Assembly (NCBI RefSeq): GCF_039555335.1
Contig: NC_092636.1
Span: 60,639,991 to 60,703,990 of the forward strand
Source: Amphiura filiformis
Lineage: Eukaryota > Echinodermata > Ophiuroidea > Amphilepidida > Amphiuridae
DNA length: 64,000 nt
Direction of reading: 5' to 3'
Shown here: positions 30,540 through 42,813 of the stretch, in pieces
Numbering within the stretch: position 1 is the stretch's first letter
Layout of the letters: the number at the start of each line of letters is the position of its first letter
Translations under genes and position numbers: made by a program
Notes under the pieces: generated by a model
Databases searched by the model: none
What the model saw: only the letters and a program-made list of their open reading frames with translations
What the model was told of the DNA's origin: nothing

Positions 30540-33500
30540 GTGAGTAGCCTGGCCTTGTTGAAATGAACATTAATGAAATAATACTATTCAATCACAGATA
30601 AATCCAGACAATATTATTACTCTTTTGTTCATAATTTTCAAACTTTGTTGTTTGTTTTTCCTTGTTTTGTTTCTTCTTCTTTTTTTTCCAATGTTTGTTG
30701 TGTATTTCTGCACGCTGTTCATACATAAATAAATGTTTGATCAATTAAAAGAAGTAATTTTTTATTTCTTACTTTGGGTGCTGCAGCATGGATTATGATT
30801 ATATTTTTGATTATTTAGTACTTTCATAAAATTATGTTTAATAAAAAAATTGTGTTGTATACAATTATGTTCAATTTTTTTTTTTTAATTGTGTCTAAAA
30901 AGATATTTTTGCTAGTTCCTGCATGTAAGGAGACAAAATATGTTTCTAAAACACATCTGATGACCTCTTTTTTAATCTATCTAATCATTGTTTAATTGGC
31001 AGTTCCTGTTATATCACACATTTGTCACAGATTAATATAAAATCCTTTTTAAATCAAGATGCAAACAAATGTACCAGGATGCTGCAATAAAGTTGAATGC
31101 TAAAACATTAGGAAATGAAGAAGCCAATTTGTAAGCCTTTATATTGATCAAGTTATGTGCAGTTAGTTGATACAATTGAAGTATTGGAGAAATTTAATGT
31201 ACGTTTGTATATCTTTACAAATCAATAAAAATGATTTTCTGGAGCTGTGAGCGATGTTTGCTCATCTCATGTTTCTATTTATCTGTGTATTGATTGAAGT
31301 TGGTATGCAAATTGAAAAACATAACTTTTTTGAGAAATGTTGATTTCAATGCAGTTCATGATAATGATAAGCAATCGTCATTTAGTATCTATATGGAAAT
31401 AATACAAAAATGTATAAAGATTTGCTGTAAAAATCAGAAACAAACTCAAAGATAAAACTAATGATGTAAAAACAGACAAACAAAAACAAAAAACAATTTG
31501 AGATTAAGCTAGAAGATTGTTACTAACCAAAAATCAATAGAATTTGACTGAAGAAATAACACAAGTTGGTATATCTTTTTTACACGCTTAAATGTATGTT
31601 CTGTTCAGTTTACATACTGACTTCAAGGGGCAGATTTTGTGGGGGAAGATGAATGAAATATGTGGAGTGCCCTTAGATTGCCTTCATGAAGTGGTGCATT
31701 CCTAATTTAAAATGCCACATGGAAATTCCAACATTTTTGACAAAGCAGCATGTTTTATTAAAATATCAGATCTGACAATTTTTCATCAGCTAGCTTCTTA
31801 CAAACTCCTTTTTGACCAAAATATAATGTTACTCTATTCACTCTGTGTAAAAGTAGCAGTAATGGCTTTTTGAATAATAATAATTATCTGCTGTTAATTA
31901 TACTATTATTACAAGGTTTTTGAATTAAATCAAATACTGAAACTTGCATTTTTTGTAACTTGCTACGTTGCGTCTGAAACCATCAGACTTCATCAGGCAA
32001 CGTCTGATGGTTTCAGACGCAACATAGCAAGTTGCAAAAAATGTAAGTTCCAGTATTTAATTTAATTCAAAAACCTTGTGATTTTAACGACTGGATGACT
32101 GAGAATAATCACTATTTTTATACTATTATTATAGACAAGGTGAAGGATAAGCATTACTTGTCTTTTTGTTGGTTGATTGTAGTCATGGCAAGCAGATGCT
32201 AATCAGACTCCATCAGCTTCCTGGTATGGCATTTCAATGAGCTACAATGATAGATGATCCATGAATGAATGAATGAAATCATCAAAATATTTCCTGATGT
32301 ATGATTTTTACTGTCAGACCTATAGCTGGTTGTAGCACCTGCCTCAAATCTGTGTAATTATGGGAATGTTTACGGATGTAAAAATGGAATCTGCAGCCAA
32401 ATCAGAAATGTTGCATCTTTTGCCCAAAATTGTGAGATTTTCATTGTGATTTTGGTTTGTAATGGGGGGTGGGGGCCAAAGGCCAAATTTTACGGTAATA
32501 CCTCCCCAGGTCTTACCACTGCCTTTTTATAGGCCAAAAGAATAGAACAGTATTACATCATTATATTCCAGTTGAAGTATCCAAACATTCTCACAACTTA
32601 AAGGAGTATTTCGTGATCTTAGCATCCTCTACTTATGTCATTTTTCATTAGATATCCACGAAAAAAACCTATTCCCAAAATTTCAGTTGATTCCGATTTT
32701 GCGTTCGCGAGTTATGCATGATTATGTGTATTACACTGCTCCATAGACAATGCGTTGTAATTTCGTTATGGTGCACCAGGACGAAATTCAAATTTCACGA
32801 TATCTTTGCTAAACGAATTAATCTGCAAGAAATATTTTGTACATAAACATATGTAGCCAGAGGTTTCCAGTGATATAAAAATCTCAACTTTTTTTGAGAA
32901 AAGTTGGGGGATGAGGCTGTGGATCACGAAATGCCCTTTTAATGCATCATGCATATTTTTAATATTTTAATTTAATGTCAATGATTTTCATTTCTTCTTT
33001 TTTCACAGAGTTTTTATGAAGTGTAACCTACAAAAAGTGCCAGGTTATCATGATCCATACAATGCAATGGGACAAGAAATGCATGTAGTCCAAGGATTTC
33101 AGAATCCAGACACTACCATCAGGGAAGATGTCTATTTAGGTATGTATGCTTTAATATGTGACTTGGTCAAGAAAAATTAGGATAATGTGGTGAAATGTCA
33201 ATTTTGTTTTTCAAATTATTTGGACATCTTGATAAAGAACTTTGATTTGATGTAACTGCCATCAAAATGATTATGACGTTAGAGAGTCAAATTTGAAATT
33301 ATTGACAAATTGTATATAAATAAAGAAATAAGGATTTGAATGGTAGTTGACCCATAACTGAAAAACAAATGGCAGTACACTTTTCACCAAAAGACCCCCT
33401 CTGCACAATATGTCAAAAAGAATTTCAAAGCCATGTATGGCATTTAATATTTACTTCACTTCTTCATATGTTAAAATAATAATAAATAAGCATTTGTAAT

Positions 33501-35769
33501 GCACCATTTATCTAGAAAATTTGCTGTACCCTGCTTATCTCCTCTCTTCCTCCCGGATCCCTCGCTCCCGTTATATATCTTCTCAGGGATGCATGTGTTC
33601 TTTTATAACCATTATAATTTTGCCTTTTTTTACAGTTGATGGATTGTGTGATAAGTATGAACAAAGTAGTAGACAACAACTTCGTAAGAAATTTGTAGCC
33701 AGACCTAATACATCGTATACATCATCTGCAATAAGATATCATGATACACAGGTAAGAGATTAAGAATTTGTTAAAAGTTTTAACAAAATAAATGATTTCA
33801 ATTGATTATCTTCACCTAAAAATACAGTAATATTTGCATTTTAAACAATCAGCATTATAAACAATTTGGTTGTGTGTTTTTTTAACTTTGTAACCCAACA
33901 TTTCTGTTATTTGAAAATTTTTAAGCATTTTTAAAATAATTTTTATAAATACTTATGTTTGCTTTGTCTAATGAATTATCACTCAGCTACCTTGTTGTTC
34001 ATTGTGCTTATTATTAAGAAATGTGGATGATGATGTGATGCCCCTAAAATGGGGGATAGGATGTGCACCCTCTTTTATCAACCTCTTTTGTTTTGCTATC
34101 TCCTAATGACCCCCTTTTTACATTATTCTGATGATCTCCCACATTTCCCTAGATTAATATATCAAATGTTGTATTTATGTGGACCCTTCATGAACTATAC
34201 TTTCCAAGTCTAACTGGATGCACCACTTCTTGAATTATCATTCAATATTACCATGCTGAATAATGGAACTCATCTTTTGACCAAAAGACCATTACTAGTC
34301 TCAAACTGCTGTCAGCACATTCCTGTCACTTCCAAAGTTGAGTGCATATTTTCATGCTTTAAAATTTTAAGTTTTTAATGTTAATTTTCATGTATTTTTC
34401 TTGACTTTTTATATATTCAGAGAGAAAAATTGAAGAGAGCAATGAATGACCCTAGGTCAGCTCAGGCAGCTGAAGCCTGGATGAAGCTAGCAAATGAAAG
34501 AGGTTAGTGATAACCATGGTAACTGTTTCATGAACAAACATTGATATAAGTAAAGGTGTGTGACCATTATACAGCCTCATCCCCCATTCAAAACTGAGAA
34601 TTTGGTATCAGAAGAAAACTCAAATTGTTCTCATTACCCCAGTAAAATTTAACATCCTATAGATGTGTTTCTTTTAGATGGTGTGGACAAAAATGTGACA
34701 AGAAGGTGTAACCATCACCAGAAGTATATGTACTATCCTACGGGGCATTGTTATACACAAAAGTTTAGTTTGGAAGTAGTTTGTGAAAGTTTTAAAGTGT
34801 ATGCTGTGCCCGTTTGTAATTCATAATAAAAAAAACAAGTCTGACAAACCTTACAAATCACTGTTTGCCATCCTATTTTGTGAACTTTGTTAACTCTTGT
34901 AAATAATTCTTTTCTTAGTTTCAATTTAAGATTTATGGTGAAGTATTCTGAAGATCTGTGTCTATTTGTTATTTTATTTTGAAAAAAAAATATACAGACA
35001 GGAAAGCTGCTCAGTTTGTGATAGACCAATCACACTACCAACTTCCAGAAAAGACAAGAACACAAAGAAGTCCTAGAATGGTTGAGACAGCAGACCAAAT
35101 CAAGACACCATTCCATGCATCAGTACATAGGTTCTTAAAAGCAGCTGGACCTCAAGGTAGGAATGATAAAGGAATTATGAGGTGATTGGCACCAATTCCC
35201 TTTCATTTAATATTCAAATCTCGAAATTAAACTGCAGTTCTTCTTACAGAACAATGACTTTCCTAGTACTCAAGTTTGGTTTGAGTAGGTATATAATTAC
35301 TATGCTAACCATGCCTCCAAGAATTAAAAAAAGTTAATAAAAAGTTTTTTAAAATTTCCAGAATTTTTGGTAAAGCTCTACAGATTATTTTGGTAACAAA
35401 ACAATTTTGAAAAAATGATTTAACATTCAGAACTCGTAATAGTGGCAATTGATTTGTCATATTGACATATTCAATCAAAACCAGAAAATTTGATCAAATT
35501 TCCTTGTCTATAAAATTACCAATTCCCCAGTGTATATGTTGTATATGTATAACCGATTAGTTGTATAGTGTAATAAACAAATTTGTTTTGTGTTTTTAAT
35601 TTTAACAGAGGCCCGGGCAGTTGAAAGTCTACTCAAATCGTCAACAGCTCCAAAAGCTTTACCAATGAGTGGCCCACACTTTCACATTACGGATTATAGC
35701 AAACGAATCAGGATTCATCCAAAACATACAAGGACTGATTTCACCCATCATCCTGATTTTTACCCTTGA
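30196..35769 (+). CDS. Six-exon gene, 330-residue basic protein of unknown family
   Basis: Exons 30196-30539, 33009-33139, 33636-33751, 34421-34502, 34998-35156 and 35609-35769 join with matching phases (2,1,0,1,1) and canonical GT/AG sites. The total is 993 nt including TGA. The protein starts MTTGHVLPGYGPVVGNIT, is rich in Arg, Lys, His, Tyr and Pro, and has no signal peptide or membrane segment. It has one helical patch (REKLKRAMNDPRSAQAAEAW) and ends HTRTDFTHHPDFYP. Short basic Tyr/Pro-rich proteins of this kind in ciliated animals are often axonemal or sperm microtubule-associated; that is inference. I do not recognise the family. It is head-to-head with EXOC1. Confidence 0.88.
31912..32085. 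repeat. Near-perfect 170-bp palindrome in intron 1
   Basis: Arms running CAAGGTTTTTGAATTAAAT to CGTCTGAAACCATCAGAC are repeated in inverted order after a ~12-nt loop. The transcript of the host gene would fold this into a long hairpin. Probably a small MITE. Confidence 0.8.
32598..32942. mobile_element. TTAA-flanked MITE in intron 1
   Basis: Left TTAAAGGAGTATTTCGTGATC and right GATCACGAAATGCCCTTTTAA with TTAA at both borders, piggyBac-like. 345 bp, non-coding, ending 66 bp before exon 2. Confidence 0.78.
33009..33139 (+). CDS. Unknown gene, exon 2
   Basis: Follows TTCTTCTTTTTTCACAG. It encodes VFMKCNLQKVPGYHDPYNAM through EMHVVQGFQNPDTTIREDVYL and exits in phase 1 at GTATGT. Confidence 0.87.
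33636..33751 (+). CDS. Unknown gene, exon 3
   Basis: Follows TTTTTTTTACAG. It encodes VDGLCDKYEQSSRQQLRKKF through SAIRYHDTQ and exits in phase 0 at GTAAGA. Confidence 0.87.
34421..34502 (+). CDS. Unknown gene, exon 4
   Basis: Phase 0 in, phase 1 out. It encodes REKLKRAMNDPRSAQAAEAW then MKLANER, an Ala-rich helix. The donor is G|GTTAGT, somewhat weak. Confidence 0.85.
34998..35156 (+). CDS. Unknown gene, exon 5
   Basis: Phase 1 in and out. It encodes DRKAAQFVIDQSHYQLPEKT through FHASVHRFLKAAGPQ and leaves at G|GTAGGA. Confidence 0.87.
35609..35769 (+). CDS. Unknown gene, exon 6 and stop
   Basis: Follows TTTTAACAG. It encodes EARAVESLLKSSTAPKALPM then SGPHFHITDYSKRIRIHPK and ends TDFTHHPDFYP-stop (TGA 35767-35769). 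The next AATAAA downstream is near 37882, so the 3' UTR may contain the 73-bp repeats at 36250-36655. Confidence 0.87.
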
Positions 35770-36249
35770 AATGACTCCTCTGAGATTGGTCAATACCAGA
35801 GACTATAAGGAACAATTCACCAATCAGATCTTGGCATCCATAATTCTGCCCTTGAAAGGAACATAGGACCATAGACCCTAGGCCGGGCCATTGAGTACCA
35901 GGAACTATTCACCATTCAGATCTTGACATCCTGGTTTCTTCTCATGTCTTGATCTTCCGGATCATTCCAAGTTGTTATTATATAACTATATAACTGCATC
36001 TGCTTGATTAACATCATTGCTTCATGTGACGTGACATGTATGCATTACCATGGTTGCTGAAGTTGGAAGATTCTGATCTCTTGCAGTTCACATCTTGAAT
36101 GTTAGCCAATAACCATGGTTACCAAAACCAGGATTGGGTAGCCCAATTGGGCAATTTTGGAAGATTTTCAAAATGATTTTTGGCCAGCAATTGTTAAGTA
36201 AATTTTAGCGACATTTTTGTGATTTTTGATCCATCATTCAGGCTGGGCA

Positions 36250-36655
36250 ACAGTTTTGTTCACATACTTTATCTGGCATTGCAATAGCAATGTTTCAACT
36301 GAAGATAGCAACATGTTGTTCACACACTACCTATCTGGCATTGCTATCTACTGAAGATAACAATGTCTTAGTTGAAGATAGCAACATGTTGTTCACACAC
36401 TACCTGTCTGGCATTGCTATCTACTGAAGATAACAATGTCTTAGTTGAAGATAGCAACATGTTGTTCACATACTACCTGTCTAGCATTGCTATCTACTGA
36501 AGATAACAATGTTTCAACTGAAGATAGCAACATGTTGTTCACATACTAGCTGTCTGGCATTGCTATCTACTGAAGATAACAATGTCTTAGTTGAAGATAG
36601 CAACATATTGTTCACACACTAGCTGTCTGGCATTGCTATCTACTGAAGATAGCAA
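36250..36655. repeat. 73-bp tandem repeat, about 5.5 copies
   Basis: Unit parts: GTTGTTCACACACTACCTGT, CTGGCATTGCTATCTACTGA, AGATAACAATGTCTTAGTTG, AAGATAGCAACAT. Copies alternate between GTCTTAGTTG and GTTTCAACTG. TTGCTATCT and AGATAGCAA within each unit are complementary. Confidence 0.88.
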
Positions 36656-36931
36656 CAACAGTTAAACAAACAAGATCATCTTGTTTATTTAGTTGCTCTG
36701 AAGATGACACTCGCTAGAGTTCCAAAAGCTCAGCCCTCTGAAAAGGACTTCTCTAGGGAAAGATTAAATCTTACTCATGTTTACAGGCCTAGAGTACCAA
36801 GTAATGTCAAATCGTACTATACCTGACACATACTATATCTGACACTGTTATTTACTGAAGATAGCAATGTCCAAATGTTCAAAATCTAACTATATGATAT
36901 TGCCATCTTTTGAAGAAATCAAATGTAGGTC

Positions 36932-37165
36932 AAATATGACATGATCTGGTCCACATGGTCCATGGGGGCCAAAGGAGCCATTTCTGAAAATTGAGTTACT
37001 ATAATTATTACCTTGCACAAACATTAGACTATCATACTGAAAACACAAAGGTCTAGCATACTTGGTTTTAAAGTTTTGAGGTTTTGTGATGTAAATTTAA
37101 ATGTATATTACTGTTTTTTACTCCATACTTTTACCCATGGACCAGATCGTGTCACTAGTTGAAAC
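36932..37165. mobile_element. Palindromic MITE, GATCTGGTCCATGG family, copy 1
   Basis: Left GACATGATCTGGTCC and GGTCCATGGGGGCCAAAGGA, right CATGGACCAGATCGTGTCAC. Same family at 38550-38813 and 44904-45156. Confidence 0.7.
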
Positions 37166-37364
37166 ACAGATGGTCAAAGTTGAAAATATAAAAACTTAGA
37201 AGTTTATCACTTATGTGTAGCCTTTTCCATTTATTTGAAGATTTATCAATAATAATTTACATGTCTTTCTATGCATTGAGATATCTATGCATTACATAAA
37301 ATCAGTGACACATGTGTACTTTCAGGTTATTATTATGTCTTTCTGACTGTATAAAATTACATTG

Positions 37365-37660
37365 TGGACTGTGCAATAACTATTTATACCCCTGGGAGTA
37401 AATTCTCCCAATGGTTCACCCCCCCCACACACACACACACACATGTATAAACTTTTTTGTCCCAACCCAAAATGCAAGAGTAGCAATCAAGACTTTGCAT
37501 ATTTGAGCAGTTGTGTTTAAAATTTCTGTACCTGCGAGGGTGAAATATTGAAAGGTGGACCAAATTGTGCCAAAAATCACTTCTTCCATTCCCCTTGATC
37601 TGTGGCTTGTCAAAAAATGTTTGCCCCATCTGTTATTCATCCCCTGTTTACATTCAAATT
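37365..37660. repeat. Fragment of GGCTGTGCAATAA family with (CA)n
   Basis: Begins with GACTGTGCAATAACTATT, contains a CACACA microsatellite at about 37425-37443 and GTTTGCCCC. It resembles the elements at 25965 and 49853 but is diverged. Confidence 0.45.
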
Positions 37661-38549
37661 TAGGGGAAAGGTTTACTGGGCCTTTATCTGGGAAGTCACA
37701 AAGAAACCAAACTTTTATTTTGAATGCTGCTGTAGATACTAAGATATAGATTTTGAGATTGGTATGAGTGGATTGATACTATCACTTGATTTGTCAATAG
37801 CTTGAGAAAATTCTAAGTATTCTTATTTTCATGGTTTTTTAGGGTCTAACACATTTGCGACATCCAAGAAAATGGCATTACAATAAATGTTTTAAGGATA
37901 AAACTGGCAATCTAAAAAAGTGTAATGCAGCTCTACTCTGAATCACTTTAAGTTTGGTAGTGACATCAATTCTTTTTCATGGTTTTGCTGCAATCAATTA
38001 ACTTTACACATGCGATTTGATACTGCGGCCAGCAAAATACGCACCTATATTGAACATCACTACCAAACTTGAGGTGAATTGAAAAGTTTATACTATACAT
38101 CCAGGGTGATTGGGGTACTCAACTTTGAAAGTGGAAGGGATGTGCAAGATATCACATCATAACTACAGGCTTGCATTGAGATGATTTTACACCAAAAAGA
38201 TGGCCATTGATTGAGACCCACCCCTCCCTCCCCTCCAAAAAAGAGAGTCATTCTCTGATACTTACGGAAAGGGTAGAAATCACAGCACAGTTTTGTACAA
38301 AACATCAAAAAGTTGCTAACAATTGGGAAAATAAACAAGTCATTTTTCTGAGGAATTTTTAAGAAGGGGTCATTGGGTGACAAAAAACCAAAAATGGGTC
38401 ATTGGGAGAGCATTGGGAAAATGAGATTGGCTGCACATTCCCATCTCCATTTCAATGAATGCCCCTTCCCCAGGCTTGCAAGCTATGCAATGTTGCAATA
38501 AAGTATTATATTCAAAGGCAGTTAACCTCATGATACAAATTTTGTTACA

Positions 38550-38813
38550 AATGTGACACGATCTGGTCCATGGGGGCCAAAGGAGGCATTTTTGAAAATT
38601 GAGTTACTGTAATTATTACATTTATACATACAATAGGCTATCATTTACTGAAAACACCAAATGTCTAGCATACTTGGTTCTAAAGTTATGAAGTTTTTTG
38701 ATGCCTATTTTCTTATGTATTTTATTGTTTTTTACTCCATATTTTTACCTTTATCTCAGTTTCAAATTTGCGCCTTTGGCCCCCATGGACCAGATCGTGT
38801 CACAAATGAAGGT
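38550..38813. mobile_element. Palindromic MITE, GATCTGGTCCATGG family, copy 2
   Basis: Left GTGACACGATCTGGTCCATG, right CATGGACCAGATCGTGTCAC, with internal CTAGCATACTTGGTT as in the other copies. Non-coding. Confidence 0.78.
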
Positions 38814-39179
38814 TTAAATGTAATGATTAGTAGCGTAGCTAGGGACAGGGGTGCCATCTTAAAGGGGCACCCAATTGGCATCTTAAGAGGGCACTGAATC
38901 ACTCCCTCCAAGTAGTGAAAGTAAAAAAGTCACAATTTTCGTGTGTACATTTCATCATAAATAGTTATTTGAAAGACCATTTTATAACCAAATTAGCAGT
39001 ATTTGTGCAAACATTCTTGTGCTCCATGTGCAATTGTTTCAGAATTGGGGGTTGTAGGGGCACCATTTGGTATCCTTTCCCCCGGAGTGCCACACCCCTA
39101 TTTACACCACTGGTAACAATGTGCAAGAATTTTGTTGAGAAGTGCAAAAACAACAGTGTAATAATACATGTAGTATGAT

Positions 39180-40780
39180 ATCTATATCTTTATTATATAA
39201 GGACAATAGAATAAACAACCTGTTCTAATGGGCTAGTGTACAAACATGTGAATTATAGGGTCAGTCAGTCGGTGTTTTTTGTTTTGTAAAAAAAGAGCAT
39301 TCCACATCAAATATTTTGGTGGCAATATTATTCAACTCTAATATATTATCAATTTTCCACCAACAAACATTCATTAGTAGATAAAAATGAATTGAACAAC
39401 AAATTCAATTGAAAAATGGATTGAACAACGAATACTTGTTGCATCAAATATTCACCCTCGAATAAAAACCATAGCATATTGACCTATGACCCAACTTAAA
39501 TAATCTACAGATGAACTGAGCTTTGATCAGGGAGTGCAAACATTCAAACACATTTCTGAAGAGTGTACTGTGTAGTTTAATCAATTTATTTTTTAATGAA
39601 ACATATTTTACTAACAATGTTTTGAACAATGTAAAAAATATCTTCCATTATATGAAAGTACAAAATATACAGCCCACAAAAGAGGTCAGATACAAAATGT
39701 GACAAACACCATTTCAAACTTTTTGAGATAAGGCCACCGAGATGCATATGTGTCCTATCTTGCTTACTTTAACTTGACAGCCTATTTATAAAATTTGAAA
39801 TTAGTCCATATTTTTGTATTTTCTTTATATTTGGCATGATGGCTATTATCTCAAATTGATCAAAATGGCTATATCAATTTTTGCATCTGACCTTTTCAAG
39901 TGTACCTGATTTTCTTTCAAATTGTACCAACCATGAGACCCAAGTGATCAAGGAATATATTATACACAAGCATGACCAGAAGAAACCAAGTAAATATGTG
40001 TTGTTCTGGTTATCCTACAGCCAAGAAACGTGAATATCACATTTAGGGAGTAAAACATTAATTTTTAAGAAATATTTTTTCTGATATAAGGTGATTTTTG
40101 AATGTTTGTATATAAATAGAGTGCAAATAGTTAGGGTAATTTACTTATTTTTTAATAAAATGTTTTATGGGACAAAATTTGATATTAGGTATTTGTGTTT
40201 TTGCTGATAGGGCAAACTTGCTTTAGGCTGTCATCAATATAATTAGTCATGCAAGTAGGCCCCTACACACTATTATACTTACATGTTTGCCCATCCCCAA
40301 ACCAAGCTACACTTTGTCAACTGAGACACTTCATAAGTGTTTTCTCATTCACAGTGAATTAATAATAACTCTGTATAATTATTTAAGAATAGTTACATAT
40401 TGGACATAAAAATAAATTCAAATAATTCACAATACATTGTATAAAAATTGTTGCTTTTGTTTCATTGTGATTTTCATCTGTATTAAAATATGAAATCTCT
40501 TGACGGGAGATGGAGAACCATGTTGGTATCACAAATGTTAAGTCCCAGCTGAGACGAAAGTACATTCTTCTCAGGTCCCAGTGAGTTTAGGTGACATATC
40601 TGGCACCCCTGGCATACACATGTATAGGAATCCAACAAAACCAATGATCTGTTCACCCCACCCCTGGGACCTCACCACCACGCCTATCGGTCTTGTGCCA
40701 AAACTTGGCATTTTAAGACATATTATTCACGACCTGGAATTAGTAGTAATCCTGACATTTCATCAGAAAATATCAGTAAT
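39180..40780. other. No gene seen; downstream region of the minus-strand 2H copy
   Basis: AT-rich DNA with short frames only. The region right of 40600 may be 3' UTR of the copy at 40788-41500. Confidence 0.5.
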
Positions 40781-40787
40781 CTGCTTT

Positions 40788-41500
40788 TTATTTGTCAACA
40801 ATTGGTATAAATTGAGCCATTGATGCAAATGATGTAACTACTGGAGGATTTAGGGTGAATCTCTTTGGGAGGATTTGTTGCTCCAATTTATCCAATTCCA
40901 ATTCAAATTCAGCTTGTTCTTCAGTAGGTAGATCCTGAAAATTTGCATAAAAATAGCCAAGTGTAATGTGCAGACGACGATAAATGTATATTTTGCTGAA
41001 TACTTTGTTTGCCTCTAATCTTGCATCATCAAACTTCTTTATTAGTTCTGTGTCGTCCATTGCCACACGTATGGAGATTGAACCTGCCCCTCGTTTTAGA
41101 TATTCAGTTTCAACTGTAAAAGGCTTGTTTCCAGTTTTATCCCAAACTTGTTGGGCCGATTTCATGATTGGGTACACATCCTCTGTCGGGATGCATTTTT
41201 CTTGAGTGGCAGTGCGAGTTTGATCCCCATCTAACCAATCTTGAACAAATTTAATTGGTGGTTCTGCATTACTGTATATGTCATATGTCGTCATGTGGTA
41301 AGACGTATAAGGCAAGGGGGATATGCACTTTCTTAGGACGCGATTATTTTGGATGAAGTCTTCGATATATTTCAGTGTTTCGATGTTGTGACACATACTG
41401 ATAGTTGTGAAGCCACAGTATTGCAGATACACCCCTTCATTGCTGATCTTATCTTTGCGACGCTTAGTTGGTGGTAGTTTGAGTTCAGGATTTTGATATG
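40788..41500 (-). CDS. 2H phosphoesterase-like terminal exon, copy B
   Basis: Open for 236 codons to TAA after a TTTCAG acceptor in phase 1. It encodes a domain with SYHMTTYD and RLHITLGY, the two H-x-T motifs of the 2H phosphoesterase superfamily; the SPLPYTSYHMTTYD context resembles the DUF1868 branch. It is very similar to the exon at 47355-48073 and similarity runs ~40 nt into the upstream intron. No start codon or first exon is seen between 41500 and 47355. It may be an alternative 3' exon spliced to 50665-50821, or a duplicate whose first exon was missed or lost. Both motifs are intact. AATAAA overlaps the stop codon. Confidence 0.78.
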
Positions 41501-41553
41501 CTGAAATTGAATAATGAGAAAATGTTAGCTGGCTTTGTCTGCTTTTACCATGT

Positions 41554-41819
41554 TAAGGTAGCTGCCTCGGATACAACACCCATGCAGAAAAATAGCTCCC
41601 TGTGTCAGATCAATCAGGTCTATTCATTTAAATCTTTAACATAACAAAGAAAAGTAATTCAATGGGATTTTGAGATGACAAAAAGTTGCATAAATCAAAA
41701 ACGCTTTTTTGGAAAAAATTAAAACTTGGCAAGTAAGGTTTTCTCATCAATACACACATCCTATGTCATTTCAAGGAGTTCTGAGCATGACGCCGTAGCC
41801 GATAAAGCCACCTTAAGGA
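41554..41819. mobile_element. TTAA-flanked MITE near copy B
   Basis: Left TTAAGGTAGCTGCCTCGG, right AAAGCCACCTTAA, with TTAA at both borders. The interior is non-coding. Its ends resemble piggyBac-like MITEs, but the arms are short. Confidence 0.5.
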
Positions 41820-41847
41820 ATCAGATATTAAAGTTTGCACAGTATTG

Positions 41848-42345
41848 TGGGAACTGAGAGTACATCAGACATTGAATTACATTCTGAATACAAGAAATGT
41901 CCTGATGATATCAAACATTTTTATTTTTTTGAAATTCACAAATTTTATGGCAAATTATTAAAATTTGATATTTTTCAACCTTTGATATTTAACAGTCCCC
42001 AAAGTAAAATTTATAAATCTACTGATATGTACTTAAAGTGTATGTAGCTGGGAGGAAAAGCCAACGATCATTTGACAATTTCGACATTTCATATTGAAAA
42101 TCACTTTTTTCCCCAAAAGATCTAAGTTGGCTTTTCCTCCCAGCTACATACACTTTTAAGTACATATCAGTAGATTTATAAATTTTACTTTGATAACTGT
42201 TAAATATCAAAAATATCCATTTATAATAATATGCCATAAAATTTGTATTATATCGCAAATTTCAAAAAAATCCAATTTATTGATATCTAATGAACATTCT
42301 TCGTACTCAGAATGCAAATATTTGATATGTCTGATGTCTGACCGA
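41848..42345. mobile_element. ~500-bp fully palindromic MITE
   Basis: The inner arms TATGTACTTAAAGTGTATGT, AGCTGGGAGGAAAAGCCAAC and their complement are nearly identical; the outer arms (ACATCAGAC, CATTCTGAATAC) are more diverged. This is the intact relative that shows the original structure of the interrupted element at 51246-55667. Confidence 0.8.
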
Positions 42346-42484
42346 CCCCTTTTAGTTTGACATTTGTTTGCATATCTTATGCCCAAGTTTGAAAAAAAAA
42401 TGAAGCCATGAACATGCACTTCAAACGGTAGCATGTGTCAATTGCCTGGTGATTTTAAATTTTCTCCATTCCAGTAGTGGCAAA

Positions 42485-42698
42485 CAGTGGCAGCGCGGCG
42501 CAGGAATTTTTTTCGGGGGTAATTGCGGACGACATGTGATTTTCAGAGGGGGCAAAATCAACAAATTTTGCCCAAAATTGCAGCAAAAAGTGGAAATTTT
42601 TGTAATTTTGGGTTTTTACTGGGGGGGCAACAGGGGGCAAGAGTTCTGAGTGGGGGGCATTTGCTCCCCATGCCCCCCCCACGTGGTGCAGCCACTGG
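42485..42698. mobile_element. MITE with CAGTGGCAGC/GCAGCCACTG ends
   Basis: C/G-rich ends CAGTGGCAGCGC and GTGGTGCAGCCACTG around a short AT-rich middle. Target duplication is not clear. Similar in style to the hAT-type elements at 16991 and 46075. Confidence 0.5.
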
Positions 42699-42813
42699 TC
42701 AAGACAACTTGTCTATGTCATTGTCTCTAGACTCTTCTCTTACTTTATCGTCAAATCGGTTACGCAAATTTGGACATAAGTATCACACAAGAAATGTCGA
42801 CAACTATAATATA

